A stretch of 64,000 bases of DNA from Leptospira_A sp046736045 (lineage in GTDB: Bacteria > Spirochaetota > Leptospiria > Leptospirales > Leptospiraceae). The translations under genes were made by a program, and so were the position numbers. Location: NCBI RefSeq assembly GCF_046736045.1, contig NZ_CP177134.1, forward strand, positions 2,728,001 through 2,792,000, given 5' to 3'. This document shows, one piece after another, positions 1-8,656 of the stretch. The notes under the pieces are model-generated. The model ran no database searches. It was not told the DNA's origin and worked only from the letters and a program-made list of their open reading frames with translations. The number at the start of each line of letters is the position of its first letter. Position 1 is the stretch's first letter.

Positions 1-1336
1 TGGTGGAGGGGTGCGTGATCTCCTCATGGGTAAACGCCCAAAAGATTTTGATATTGTGACAAGTGCCACACCGAACCAAATCAAAAGAGTGTTCAATAAT
101 TGCCGTATCATTGGCAAAAGATTTAAGATTGTACACATCATTTTTAAAGGTAAGATCATTGAAGTTTCCACTTTCCGTTCCCTACCGGAACATAGATTGG
201 AAAAACACAAGGCTGAAAACGATTACTTAATCAAAAGAGACAATTCCTTCGGGACCGCAAAGGAAGACGCCGCGAGGCGCGACTTTACCATCAATTCATT
301 GTTCTACGACCCTAAAAACGATTCCATTTTGGATTACGTCGGCGGGTTTGATGACATTCAGAAAAAAATCGTCCGAGTGATCGGCGACCCAGACATTTCT
401 TTCAAAGAAGATCCGGTTAGAATGCTCAGAGCTGTAAAGTTCTCCGTATTACTAGGGTTAGATATTGAAAAGAAGACAAAACTTGCTATTAAAAAGAACC
501 GCCTGGAAATGGAGAAATCCTCTTCCGCAAGGCTTCTTGAAGAATACAATAAGATGTTTCGCACCTGGAAGACTTCTCAAATCTTTCAAGGTTTAGCTGA
601 AAATTTTCTTTTTGAAGTTCTATTCAAAGAACTGGTAGATAAGCTGAAAAAGAACGATCCTGATTGGAGAGATCATTTTTCAGAAACCCCACTTGGAAAA
701 CGTCTGGTCATCACAGATCAGTTGTTATCTGCAAGAGAAGAGATGACTCCGGCTATCTTTTATTCTTTGATTTTTTACGATTTGGTAAGTGATATTTTTT
801 CTTCCGATGAAGGACATCTTGCACACAATATCAAAGATGCTCTTCAGCCTGTCTTCGAAAGAATGGGAATTCCCAAACGGGAACAGGACAATCTGGTCAA
901 AGTATTCATCAGCCAACCTAGATTTCTAGTAACCGATGATGAAAGAGAAAGACAAAATACTTTCTTTAAAAAGAAAGATTACTTCTACGATGCCTTTATG
1001 GTGTACAAGATCGTCGCTCTTTCCGAAAACAACGAAGCCGCAGTCCAATCCGCTTTCTTTTGGGAGATCTCTCTCCGCCAAAGACCGAAGCCTGATTCCC
1101 ATCAGTTCGGCCAACAAAACAGAAAAAAAGAAAAGAAACGTCCACCTCGCAAAAAAATGAGAGGGGGAAGACCGCAGCCTCATCCGGGTAGAAACCCGAA
1201 TGGGCAGGACCAAGGTTCTGATGCTTCTTCGGATTCGAGAGGAAATCAAAACCAATCGGACTCTGATTCCCCGAGAGAACCTCGGGATCAAAACCAACGT
1301 CGTCCTGAGAGACCTACCGACGACGAAGAAAACTAA
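1..1336 (+). CDS. pcnB: Poly(A) polymerase / CCA-adding family nucleotidyltransferase, 5' truncated
   Basis: Adds nucleotides to RNA 3' ends (class II nucleotidyltransferase family). The window starts inside the gene: the frame is open from base 2 and reads Gly-Gly-Gly before VRDLLMG, so the GTG at base 11 is an internal codon and not the start. Visible motifs are the G-G-x-V-R-D nucleotide-binding loop, KDFDIVTSATP with the two catalytic Asp residues, and RRDFTINSLFYD. The last 70 or so residues are a low-complexity tail, first Lys/Arg/Pro-rich, then Asn/Gln/Ser/Asp-rich, ending in acidic residues; this is presumably disordered. From sequence alone, poly(A) polymerase and CCA-adding enzyme are hard to separate; the basic tail favours PcnB. 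A terminator follows at once. Confidence 0.85.
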   Translation, partial: GGGVRDLLMGKRPKDFDIVTSATPNQIKRVFNNCRIIGKRFKIVHIIFKGKIIEVSTFRSLPEHRLEKHKAENDYLIKRDNSFGTAKEDAARRDFTINSLFYDPKNDSILDYVGGFDDIQKKIVRVIGDPDISFKEDPVRMLRAVKFSVLLGLDIEKKTKLAIKKNRLEMEKSSSARLLEEYNKMFRTWKTSQIFQGLAENFLFEVLFKELVDKLKKNDPDWRDHFSETPLGKRLVITDQLLSAREEMTPAIFYSLIFYDLVSDIFSSDEGHLAHNIKDALQPVFERMGIPKREQDNLVKVFISQPRFLVTDDERERQNTFFKKKDYFYDAFMVYKIVALSENNEAAVQSAFFWEISLRQRPKPDSHQFGQQNRKKEKKRPPRKKMRGGRPQPHPGRNPNGQDQGSDASSDSRGNQNQSDSDSPREPRDQNQRRPERPTDDEEN

Positions 1337-1342
1337 AGAATC

Positions 1343-1361
1343 GAAAACCTTTCGGTTTTTC
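1343..1361 (+). terminator. Rho-independent terminator of pcnB
   Basis: A short AAAACC/GGTTTT stem around a TTTC loop, ending in a T-run, begins a few bases after the pcnB stop codon. Confidence 0.6.
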
Positions 1362-1370
1362 ATTCGCACC

Positions 1371-1403
1371 AAAAACCCTTCTTCTGATCCAGGAGGAGGG
1401 GTT
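1371..1403 (-). terminator. Terminator of thiL, reverse strand
   Basis: A 12-bp stem with three G-U wobbles (1374-1385 with 1392-1403) and a six-base loop lies just past the thiL stop. On the reverse strand it is followed by five T (complement of 1371-1375). Confidence 0.6.
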
Positions 1404-1413
1404 GGTAAACGAC

Positions 1414-2325
1414 TTAGTTTTTGAAATGTAAAAATCCTAATTTTTTTGGAATGTACTGCGAATTGTTCAGTAAATATTGAACGCCTGTTTTGCGGGATTT
1501 GGAAAATATTCCGATCTTGGAAATGGGAACTCCTGCAAGCCTTGCAGGCAATTCCGAAGGTGATAAAAACAAAAGTTCCAGTTCTTCTCCTGAAGACAAA
1601 GCCCCGTCCCACCCCAGTTTGTCCTTGATCCGTTTGGAAACCGGCAATGAATTCATATCAATTTCCAGTCTGCCTTGGGAGGCAAGCGCCAAACGATTGC
1701 TATCTTGGATGAGTCCGTCCGTGACATCCATACATGCGTGGATGGAATAACCTTGCAATGCGGGGATTAATCCGATTCTCGACTTGGGGCTCAGGTGTTT
1801 TTTGATGGAAGTTTTGAATTGAGCTTTTTCTTTTGCAGATCCTTTGCTCAGAATGTTCAGGCCCAATTGGGAATCACCAAGTGTACCGGTTAAGTAAATG
1901 AAATCTCCGTTTTGTCCTCCGCTACGAAACCAGGGATGTTTTGTTTTGCCAAACACGGTTAGAGTCAGATGGGTGGTTTTGGAATAAAATGTGTCTCCCC
2001 CCACCAGGTTCATATTATATTTTTTCAATCTCCCCAAGAGTGCTTTGCTGAATTCCTTCACCCAAACCGCTTCCTTGGATACAAGAGACAACCCCAGGTT
2101 TAAAAAACATAAATAGGGCAATCCTCCCGAGGCGGCAATGTCGGAAACATTGACTTCTATCAGTTTTTCGGCAATTTGGGAAGGAGAGGACCAGCTGTGT
2201 AGGAAATGGGTTCCTTCCACCAAAGAATCCGTGGTGACAAGAGTATCCGGTGTTAAAAAATAACAATCATCTTCGGGGAAATCCTGTTTCGGAAATAGGG
2301 TGCGTATAATTTCGGATTCTTTCAA
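1414..2325 (-). CDS. thiL: Thiamine-monophosphate kinase
   Basis: ATP-dependent phosphorylation of thiamine monophosphate to the diphosphate cofactor. The protein has 303 residues, near the usual family length. Motifs in order: a DDC metal-binding pair near residue 20, TTDSLVEGTHF, NVSDIAASGG, VGGDT, MDVTDGL near residue 198 and GEELELLF. These are the AIR-synthetase/PurM-like signature of ThiL. The start codon is TTG; no in-frame ATG or GTG lies upstream and the ribosome binding site is weak. It diverges from rplM, with 77 bases between the starts, and no other thi gene is nearby. Confidence 0.88.
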   Translation of the reverse strand: MKESEIIRTLFPKQDFPEDDCYFLTPDTLVTTDSLVEGTHFLHSWSSPSQIAEKLIEVNVSDIAASGGLPYLCFLNLGLSLVSKEAVWVKEFSKALLGRLKKYNMNLVGGDTFYSKTTHLTLTVFGKTKHPWFRSGGQNGDFIYLTGTLGDSQLGLNILSKGSAKEKAQFKTSIKKHLSPKSRIGLIPALQGYSIHACMDVTDGLIQDSNRLALASQGRLEIDMNSLPVSKRIKDKLGWDGALSSGEELELLFLSPSELPARLAGVPISKIGIFSKSRKTGVQYLLNNSQYIPKKLGFLHFKN

Positions 2326-2402
2326 GGGTAAGTCCCAATAAATTTGTTTGACCCGCCGTGAAAACCGAAAATCCTGACAGAAAAGAGGAAAATCTCGTAC
2401 CT

Positions 2403-2855
2403 ATGGAACTATTGTCTAAAGCCCACAAGACCCCTTCTTTGAAAAAAGAAGAAACACAAAAACAGTGGTTTGTTGTGGACGCTACTGATAAAACACTTGG
2501 ACGTTTAGCGAGCCAAGTTGCCACTCGATTGAGAGGCAAACACAAACCTACCTTTACTCCCAATCAAGATTGTGGAGATAACATCATTATCATCAATGCT
2601 TCTAAAGTAGCAGTGACTGGTCGTAAATCGGAACAAAAGATTTACTACCATCACTCTCGTTACCCAGGCGGTATGACTGCGATTGCTTTTCATAAGTTGA
2701 TTCAGGAAAATCCTGAAAGAATCATTACGGAAGCGGTAAAGGGAATGCTACCTAAATCAAAGTTAGGCGATCAAATGCTTCGCAATTGCAGAGTATTCGG
2801 TGGCGCTGAGCACAACCTGAGCGCACAAAAGCCTCTTAAACTGGAGTTAAAATAA
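2403..2855 (+). CDS. rplM: Ribosomal protein uL13
   Basis: 50S subunit protein, 150 residues from the ATG at 2403. A longer frame opens with GTG at 2358, but the family N-terminus (LSKAHKTPSLKKEE, then WFVVDATDKTLGRLAS) begins right after ATG 2403, and GAGGAA lies about 12 bases before it. GKHKPTFTPN and YYHHSRYPGG are hallmark L13 segments. It carries an N-terminal extension compared with E. coli L13. Only three bases separate it from rpsI, the usual pairing. Confidence 0.96.
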   Translation: MELLSKAHKTPSLKKEETQKQWFVVDATDKTLGRLASQVATRLRGKHKPTFTPNQDCGDNIIIINASKVAVTGRKSEQKIYYHHSRYPGGMTAIAFHKLIQENPERIITEAVKGMLPKSKLGDQMLRNCRVFGGAEHNLSAQKPLKLELK

Positions 2856-2858
2856 TCT

Positions 2859-3254
2859 ATGGCAACTAAACCAATTTGGGCAGTCGGTCGTCGTAAAACA
2901 TCTGTTGCACGAGCAAGAATTTCTTCCGGTTCCGGCAAAATCACTGTGAACCAAAAAGATGTAACTGAATACATCAAAAACGGGGAACACTTGGTTCGTC
3001 GTGCTCTTGAGCCTCTTTTTACATTAGATGCTCGTGACAAATATGATATTCTTTTAAACGTATCCGGTGGTGGAGTTGTTGGACAAGTGGGAGCGATTCG
3101 CCATGCAGTGGCTCGTGCTCTTGTTGCTTTCAACGAAGCTTTCAAACCGGCTTTGAAAAAAGAAGGATTCCTAACGAGAGACAATCGTATGGTGGAACGT
3201 AAAAAATACGGTCTACGCAAAGCGAGAAGAGGAACTCAATTCTCTAAACGTTAA
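2859..3254 (+). CDS. rpsI: Ribosomal protein uS9
   Basis: 30S subunit protein of 131 residues. The C-terminal RKKYGLRKARRGTQFSKR tail, which reaches the P-site tRNA in known ribosomes, is intact, as are GRRKTSVARA near the N-terminus and the GGG segment in the middle. It is co-transcribed with rplM: GGAG lies before the ATG, inside the end of rplM. A strong terminator follows. Confidence 0.97.
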   Translation: MATKPIWAVGRRKTSVARARISSGSGKITVNQKDVTEYIKNGEHLVRRALEPLFTLDARDKYDILLNVSGGGVVGQVGAIRHAVARALVAFNEAFKPALKKEGFLTRDNRMVERKKYGLRKARRGTQFSKR

Positions 3255-3280
3255 GATTTTTTCTTTCCTCTTTTTTCTGA

Positions 3281-3313
3281 AAGCCTCCGAATCCCGGGGG
3301 CTTTTTTGTTTTT
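3281..3313 (+). terminator. Rho-independent terminator of rplM-rpsI
   Basis: AAGCCTCCG pairs with CGGGGGCTT (9 bp, one wobble, five-base loop), followed by a T-rich run. Confidence 0.9.
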
Positions 3314-3353
3314 AACAGTTGTTATAAAAATTTGAAATCTAGAATTAGATGCA

Positions 3354-4523
3354 ATGAACCTAATTCTTTTTTACCTTTCCTTTGGGATAGGAACCCTTGC
3401 GGGCAGTTCTTTTCTTTATACATTGGTAATTTTTAGCCAAAGTTTTCCTTCCTTCCATGGTTTTTCGGGAATTGTTTTCTTTTGTCTGTTTTTACCATTC
3501 CCTTTGATTTTTCTGGGAACAGGATATTTACTCGATCGTTATTCTAAAAAATGGATTTTGTTTTCTTTTCAGGCGATTCATGTCCTCGCTGCCTTTCTGA
3601 TTTTTTATTTTGCAGATTCGTTTGCGGGAAATCCTCTCTATTTACTCCCAGTGGCTTTCCTAAATGGAATAGCAATGACAACTGTTTTGCCGGGAAGGAT
3701 GGCAATCCTCCGGGACATTGCACCTCATCACCGTTTGGTGTTTCATACGATTGCGGGCAATCTGGTTTTAATTTTATTTTTCGGAATCAATCCGGTCATT
3801 ATCGGTTCATTGAAGGAGAGTTTCAATTTTTCTGAATTGTTCGGGCTTTTGGGAAGCATGAATATTCTCAGTATGATTTTGCTTATATTTGTTCGGATTA
3901 CGGAAGTGACCCATAAGATAGAAGGGATTCGTTTCAATTTTTCGGAAGTCAAAAATTTCCTATTACATGATATCGTTTCCAGACAAGTGATGTACGTTGC
4001 GATCCTTACTATGCTTGCTCTGGGACCCATTCAAGTATTACTTCCTCTTTATGTAAGGGATGTTTTGGGATTGGGGGAATTCTCCCGGGGCAAGGTGCTT
4101 GCACCTCTCGGGATCGGATTATTTTTCGGAGGAGCCATCAGCATGGTTCTTCATAAGAGAGACAACAAAGGTAGAATTTTACTTTCTCTACTGATATTTT
4201 CTTCCTTTGTTTTTATAGGATTTTTTCCCTTTCAAAAAGCCTGGATTACTTCCTTGTCCCTGTTGTTATTCGGAATTGCAGGAGGAGTGCTTTCCAGTCT
4301 TTTGCCTGCCATTTTGCAGAAACGATCGGAAGATCGGGTGCGGGGGAGACTTCTTTCCCTTTATATGGTTTGTTTTCAATTCACCCCTGCCGTTTCGGGA
4401 CTGGTCTCCGCATTTCTGGGAGATGCATTCGGAATTATAGAGGCATTTTCCTATCTGGGTGGTTTTTTTCTTTTCGCAAGCATACTTTCTTTTTTTGTTT
4501 ATTCTGAATTAAGAGAGGCTTAA
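3354..4523 (+). CDS. MFS transporter (MFS_3 / EntS-like exporter type)
   Basis: Inner-membrane protein of 389 residues with about 12 hydrophobic segments. LLDRYSKKW after the second helix is the MFS loop 2-3 motif (G/D-R-x-x-R-K). GRMAILRDIAP after helix 4 and RVRGRLLSLY in the second half fit the drug/siderophore-exporter branch (PF05977-like). The substrate cannot be told. It stands alone between the rpsI terminator and alaS, and the ribosome binding site is weak. Confidence 0.75.
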   Translation: MNLILFYLSFGIGTLAGSSFLYTLVIFSQSFPSFHGFSGIVFFCLFLPFPLIFLGTGYLLDRYSKKWILFSFQAIHVLAAFLIFYFADSFAGNPLYLLPVAFLNGIAMTTVLPGRMAILRDIAPHHRLVFHTIAGNLVLILFFGINPVIIGSLKESFNFSELFGLLGSMNILSMILLIFVRITEVTHKIEGIRFNFSEVKNFLLHDIVSRQVMYVAILTMLALGPIQVLLPLYVRDVLGLGEFSRGKVLAPLGIGLFFGGAISMVLHKRDNKGRILLSLLIFSSFVFIGFFPFQKAWITSLSLLLFGIAGGVLSSLLPAILQKRSEDRVRGRLLSLYMVCFQFTPAVSGLVSAFLGDAFGIIEAFSYLGGFFLFASILSFFVYSELREA

Positions 4524-4573
4524 AACTCGAATCTACTTGCGAAATCCGCCAAAAACAAAATCTCTGTAAGAGT

Positions 4574-7336
4574 ATGAAGTTTAAGTCGGTACAAGAGATC
4601 GGTGATCTATATCTAAATTATTTTAAGTCGAAGGGGCACTCTGTGGTACCTTCGTCGAGCCTTATCCCTGCAGGGGATCCGACACTTCTATTTACCACCG
4701 CCGGAATGGTTCAGTTCAAGCCGTTATTTACCGGAGCAGTAGAGCTTCCTTATTCCAAAGCTTGCTCCTGCCAAAAATGTGTGCGCACCACGGATTTGGA
4801 AGTCGTAGGCAAAACAGAAAGGCACTGCACCTTTTTTGAAATGTTGGGAAATTTTTCTTTCGGTGATTATTTCAAAAAGGAAGCCATCGAATACGCGTTA
4901 GATTTTTCACTGAATCATTTGGAAATTCCCAAGGAAAAAATCTGGGTTACCATTTATCTGGATGATGATGAAGCCAAACAAATTTGGATGAAAGCAGGTA
5001 TTCCTGAGGAAAGAATTGTCCGCTTGGGCAAAAAAGATAATTTTTGGGGACCGGCAGGAGACAGTGGTGCCTGCGGACCTTGTTCGGAACTTTATTTGGA
5101 CCGCGGTCCTGAAAAAGCAGGACCGAACTGTGCCACCTCCGGAACTTGTATGCCTGGTTGTGACTGTGATCGTTATTTAGAATATTGGAATTTGGTATTT
5201 AACCAATTCAATCAAACTGTTTCGGGAGAACTACTTCCGCTGAAACAAACGGGAATTGATACAGGATCTGGACTCGAAAGGGTAGCGATGCTCTTGCAGG
5301 AAGTGGATTCCGTTTATGATACGGACGAACTGAAAAATATCATCAAAACGATCGAATCCCTTTCCGGCAAAACTTACGATGAATCTACCAAGGTAAATTT
5401 CAGAGTCATTACGGATCATTCCCGTTCCGTATTTTTTTCCATCGGGGATCGTATCTATCCTGATCGTACTGGTCGCGGTTATGTGATTCGTCGTTTGATA
5501 CGACGTGCTTCTCTTTTTGCAAGAACACTTGGAATCACGGAACCGTTCATTTATAAACTAGTTGATACTCTTACCGGAATTTATTCCAAAAGATATCCTG
5601 AACTTATAGAAAGAGCGGGAGAAATCAAATCAGTCATTCAGAAAGAAGAAGAACTTTTCCTGAACACTTTGGAAGTGGGATTGGAAGAGTTGGAACATCT
5701 TTTGAATCAGATGAAAGCCAAAAATGAAACGGAAGTGCGAGGGTTGGATAGTTTCCGACTTTATTCCACTTACGGTTTCCCGAGAGAAATGACAAGGGAA
5801 CTTGTTTTGGAAAAAGGTTTTAGTTTTAATGATTCTGAATTTGATGCGGAACTGGACAAAGATAGGGACCTATCACGCGCTAGCTGGAAAGGCAAAAAGA
5901 CGGCTTATTTGACAGGCATCACCGACACTGCAAAATTAAAAACCGAATTCACGGGTTATTCCGGTTTAAATGGAACTGCAACGGTTCAGTTTTTATTCAA
6001 AGATGGAAAACAAGTGAGCTCTCTGAAGGCGGGAGAAGAAGGTGTCATCCTTGTTGACAAGTCTCCTTTTTACGCGGAAGGAGGAGGGCAATTGGGCGAC
6101 TGGGGTTATATCAAAACAGACTCTTCCCAGTTTCAAGTGCAGGACACTCAGAAAGAAAATGACTCCCATCTTCACCTAGGTCTTGTTTTACGGGGAGAAA
6201 TCAAGCCGGGAGACAAAGTGGACTTGGAAGTGGATTCCAAACGCAGACAAAGTCTTGCAAATCACCACTCAGGCACTCATTTGCTGAACGGTGCGCTTCG
6301 CAGAGTTTTGGGATCTCATGTATACCAAAAAGGATCTGTTGTCTCTCCGGAATACCTTCGATTTGATTTTTCCCATCCTGCTTCTTTGAGTGATGAAGAA
6401 ATCAGAAAAATAGAGGCGGATGTAAATCAGGCGGTCGCGCGGGAAATAAACGTAGAAACGGAAGTGTTGCCGATCGAACAGGCTAAAACTTCCGGCGCAT
6501 TATCCATGTTTGATGAAAAATACGGAAATTTGGTCCGTGTCGTGGGAATGGGAGACGTATCTAAAGAATTTTGTGGCGGAACTCATGTTTCCAATACCAA
6601 AGAAATCGCATACTTTGCCGTAGTCAAAGAATCAAGTCCGGGTGCAGGAAATCGTCGGATTGAAGCGATCTGTGGTGACCCGGTCGTGGATTATTTTCAA
6701 TCCACATTTCAGGTGTTAGCTGAAAAGATTCAGGATTATAATTTAAATGCCAAAGACGTATATGGCGACTTGAAAACCCATGGTATACTGGACAAAATTC
6801 CCGCACCGGAAGAAATACAATCGTTATTCGAAACTAAAAAAACTTCGGCAGTTGAATTTTTAAGAGAAATCAAAAGGAAACTGGAAGATAGTTTGTCTGA
6901 AAAATCGTCCGGATTGTACAAAGACAAAAAGAAAAAAGAAGCTCTTTCTTTTTCTTTGAACCCGGAGCTGGTAGAGGAGCTTTTGTCCGAAACAATCAGG
7001 GTAAAGGATATAGTGATCGCAAAACATAGCTTTGACGCTGTAGACGCCAAATCCTTGAAAGACCTGGCGGATTCTTTGAAATCCAGAGAGGCAAATATAC
7101 TTTGTCTGTTTGCTTCCAAAGAAGGTGATACTTCCACGCTTGTCTATATGTGCAACAAGGTATTAGTTGATAAGGGCGTCCATTGCGGGAATCTTTTGAA
7201 AAATTCATTGGAGATCCTCGGTGGTAAGGGCGGGGGAAGGCCTGATATGGCACAAGGTGGCGGGAAAAATCCGGACCAAATCGATGCGGCTCTTGCTGCT
7301 GCGATTAAAGAAATCCAAAATAAATTCGGAGCATAA
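4574..7336 (+). CDS. alaS: Alanyl-tRNA synthetase
   Basis: Charges tRNA-Ala. It is full length at 920 residues. The catalytic core has FLxxxGH-type class II motifs, including FTTAGMVQFKP and RHCTFFEMLGNFSFGDYF. The editing domain has the zinc motif HHSGTH (about residues 563-567) and the CGGTHV cysteine near residue 667. The C-terminal DHHA1 domain ends with GGKGGGRPDMAQGGG. A small Cys-rich insert (SGTCMPGCDCD) sits near residue 195. yajQ follows after three bases. Confidence 0.97.
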   Translation: MKFKSVQEIGDLYLNYFKSKGHSVVPSSSLIPAGDPTLLFTTAGMVQFKPLFTGAVELPYSKACSCQKCVRTTDLEVVGKTERHCTFFEMLGNFSFGDYFKKEAIEYALDFSLNHLEIPKEKIWVTIYLDDDEAKQIWMKAGIPEERIVRLGKKDNFWGPAGDSGACGPCSELYLDRGPEKAGPNCATSGTCMPGCDCDRYLEYWNLVFNQFNQTVSGELLPLKQTGIDTGSGLERVAMLLQEVDSVYDTDELKNIIKTIESLSGKTYDESTKVNFRVITDHSRSVFFSIGDRIYPDRTGRGYVIRRLIRRASLFARTLGITEPFIYKLVDTLTGIYSKRYPELIERAGEIKSVIQKEEELFLNTLEVGLEELEHLLNQMKAKNETEVRGLDSFRLYSTYGFPREMTRELVLEKGFSFNDSEFDAELDKDRDLSRASWKGKKTAYLTGITDTAKLKTEFTGYSGLNGTATVQFLFKDGKQVSSLKAGEEGVILVDKSPFYAEGGGQLGDWGYIKTDSSQFQVQDTQKENDSHLHLGLVLRGEIKPGDKVDLEVDSKRRQSLANHHSGTHLLNGALRRVLGSHVYQKGSVVSPEYLRFDFSHPASLSDEEIRKIEADVNQAVAREINVETEVLPIEQAKTSGALSMFDEKYGNLVRVVGMGDVSKEFCGGTHVSNTKEIAYFAVVKESSPGAGNRRIEAICGDPVVDYFQSTFQVLAEKIQDYNLNAKDVYGDLKTHGILDKIPAPEEIQSLFETKKTSAVEFLREIKRKLEDSLSEKSSGLYKDKKKKEALSFSLNPELVEELLSETIRVKDIVIAKHSFDAVDAKSLKDLADSLKSREANILCLFASKEGDTSTLVYMCNKVLVDKGVHCGNLLKNSLEILGGKGGGRPDMAQGGGKNPDQIDAALAAAIKEIQNKFGA

Positions 7337-7339
7337 ATT

Positions 7340-7837
7340 ATGGCACAAGATCCATCATTTGATATCGTATCTAAAGTAGAGAGACCTGAATTACAAAATG
7401 CAATTGCACAAGCAATGACCGATATTTCGACACGATTTGATTTTAAAGGTTCCAATTCGGAAATCAAACTGCAAGAAGAACATATCGTTCTTACTTCTGA
7501 AAATGAAATCAAGTTGAAACAGGTGATTGATGTATTGACAACAAAGATGGCCAAAAGGGGTATCAGTCTCCGTGCATTTGACTTTGAATCCAAGGTAGAA
7601 CCTGCAACCGGACAAACTGTTCGCCAAAAAGTTAAGATTCAAAACGGATTGGATAAAGAACAAACCAAACAAATCACGAATTTGATCAAAGATTCAAAAC
7701 TAAAGGTTCAAGTTACCATCCAGGGAGATTCCGTTCGGGTGGTTGGCAAAAAGAAAGATGATTTGCAGGCTGTGATGCAGGCAGTTCGAAATGCGGACTT
7801 TAAGTTTGATGCGAACTTTCAAAACTTTAAGGGCTAA
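7340..7837 (+). CDS. yajQ: YajQ-family nucleotide-binding protein
   Basis: Small cytoplasmic protein of 165 residues with the UPF0234/YajQ signature: SFDIVSKVERPELQNA at the N-terminus, RFDFKGS, and RVVGKKKDDLQAVM near the C-terminus. Members bind nucleotides, and some bind cyclic di-GMP and act as transcription co-regulators. The PilZ protein at 61.6-62.7 kb suggests c-di-GMP signalling in this organism. It is co-transcribed with alaS, and its stop codon lies in a terminator stem. Confidence 0.9.
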   Translation: MAQDPSFDIVSKVERPELQNAIAQAMTDISTRFDFKGSNSEIKLQEEHIVLTSENEIKLKQVIDVLTTKMAKRGISLRAFDFESKVEPATGQTVRQKVKIQNGLDKEQTKQITNLIKDSKLKVQVTIQGDSVRVVGKKKDDLQAVMQAVRNADFKFDANFQNFKG

Positions 7838-7867
7838 GAAAAATCTTCTTAACCCCGTTCTTGTTTT
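7831..7867 (+). terminator. Terminator of alaS-yajQ
   Basis: GGGCTAAGAA pairs with TTCTTAACCCC (one internal mismatch) around a five-base loop, then a T-rich tail. The yajQ stop codon lies in the left arm. Confidence 0.7.
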
Positions 7868-7885
7868 TTAGAAAAATATTTTCGC

Positions 7886-8575
7886 TCAATGCAGGTGAAT
7901 GATTTTTCTAAAATAACGACTCCAAATTTGGTAGGAGAGTCCGATGGAAAAACTTGTGATTGCGGGAAGCCAGATCATGATGATTCCAAATTCCAGAAAA
8001 AAATAGGCTCCTAAAAAACTTCCGACAAGGAATCCTAAAATCTGGAAAAAGTTCATATAGATTCTCCAGGCTTCCACATCCACACCTCTCGCTTTGTTCC
8101 CCAAATAACTTCCGAAATCTGTTATAATTCCCGTTAGGTGAGTTGTTCGGATGATACTTCCCCGGTATGTCATTACGATTGCATTTTGAAGTCCGCAGGC
8201 AAGTGAGAAAGCATAGGCACCGATTTCAATTTCATTGATATATAGAAATGCACCGAAAACCAAAATGAAGGATTCAATGATCAAAAGCACACCGTAACTA
8301 TTTTGTTTTCTGAATTTGACCGAACCGATAAAAGCACCGGAGGCAAATGCTCCCGAAAAGAAAGTCAGAATGAGTAAGGCAAGATGGATGGAAAATGTGC
8401 CTCTCGTAAGTTCGATGGCGAAGGAACTGGCACTCCCTGTCACATGGGCGACTGAAGAGCCGTGAATTCCCAGAATGGCGATGGAGTTGATGAGCCCAGC
8501 CGTAGTGATGAGTAGGATTGCGTTCCCTATGAAAATGTATGTGTCTGTCTTAGATGTGTTTTTTATTTTTTCCAA
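7886..8575 (-). CDS. DUF1275 (YoaK-type) membrane protein
   Basis: Six-helix integral membrane protein of 229 residues. GLINSIAILGIHGSSVAHVTGS near the N-terminus and ACGLQNAIVMTYRGSIIRTTHLTG in the middle are the two repeated DUF1275 signatures. The biochemical role of the family is unknown. The start is TTG, with AAAGGA eight bases upstream on the reverse strand. It diverges from ftsK across about 80 bases and converges on the yajQ terminator. Confidence 0.85.
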   Translation of the reverse strand: MEKIKNTSKTDTYIFIGNAILLITTAGLINSIAILGIHGSSVAHVTGSASSFAIELTRGTFSIHLALLILTFFSGAFASGAFIGSVKFRKQNSYGVLLIIESFILVFGAFLYINEIEIGAYAFSLACGLQNAIVMTYRGSIIRTTHLTGIITDFGSYLGNKARGVDVEAWRIYMNFFQILGFLVGSFLGAYFFLEFGIIMIWLPAITSFSIGLSYQIWSRYFRKIIHLH

Positions 8576-8656
8576 TGTTTTTCCTTTGTTTTTTTAGACT
8601 TTCCCCACCGAACAGATGGCTTTTTTTCCCGGCTATGTCTCGAAACATCCGATAGT

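Noticed and set aside
926..1612. Reverse open frame of 228 codons opposite the pcnB tail
   Set aside because: It runs antisense to the low-complexity tail and across two terminators and the thiL end; no domain or binding site.
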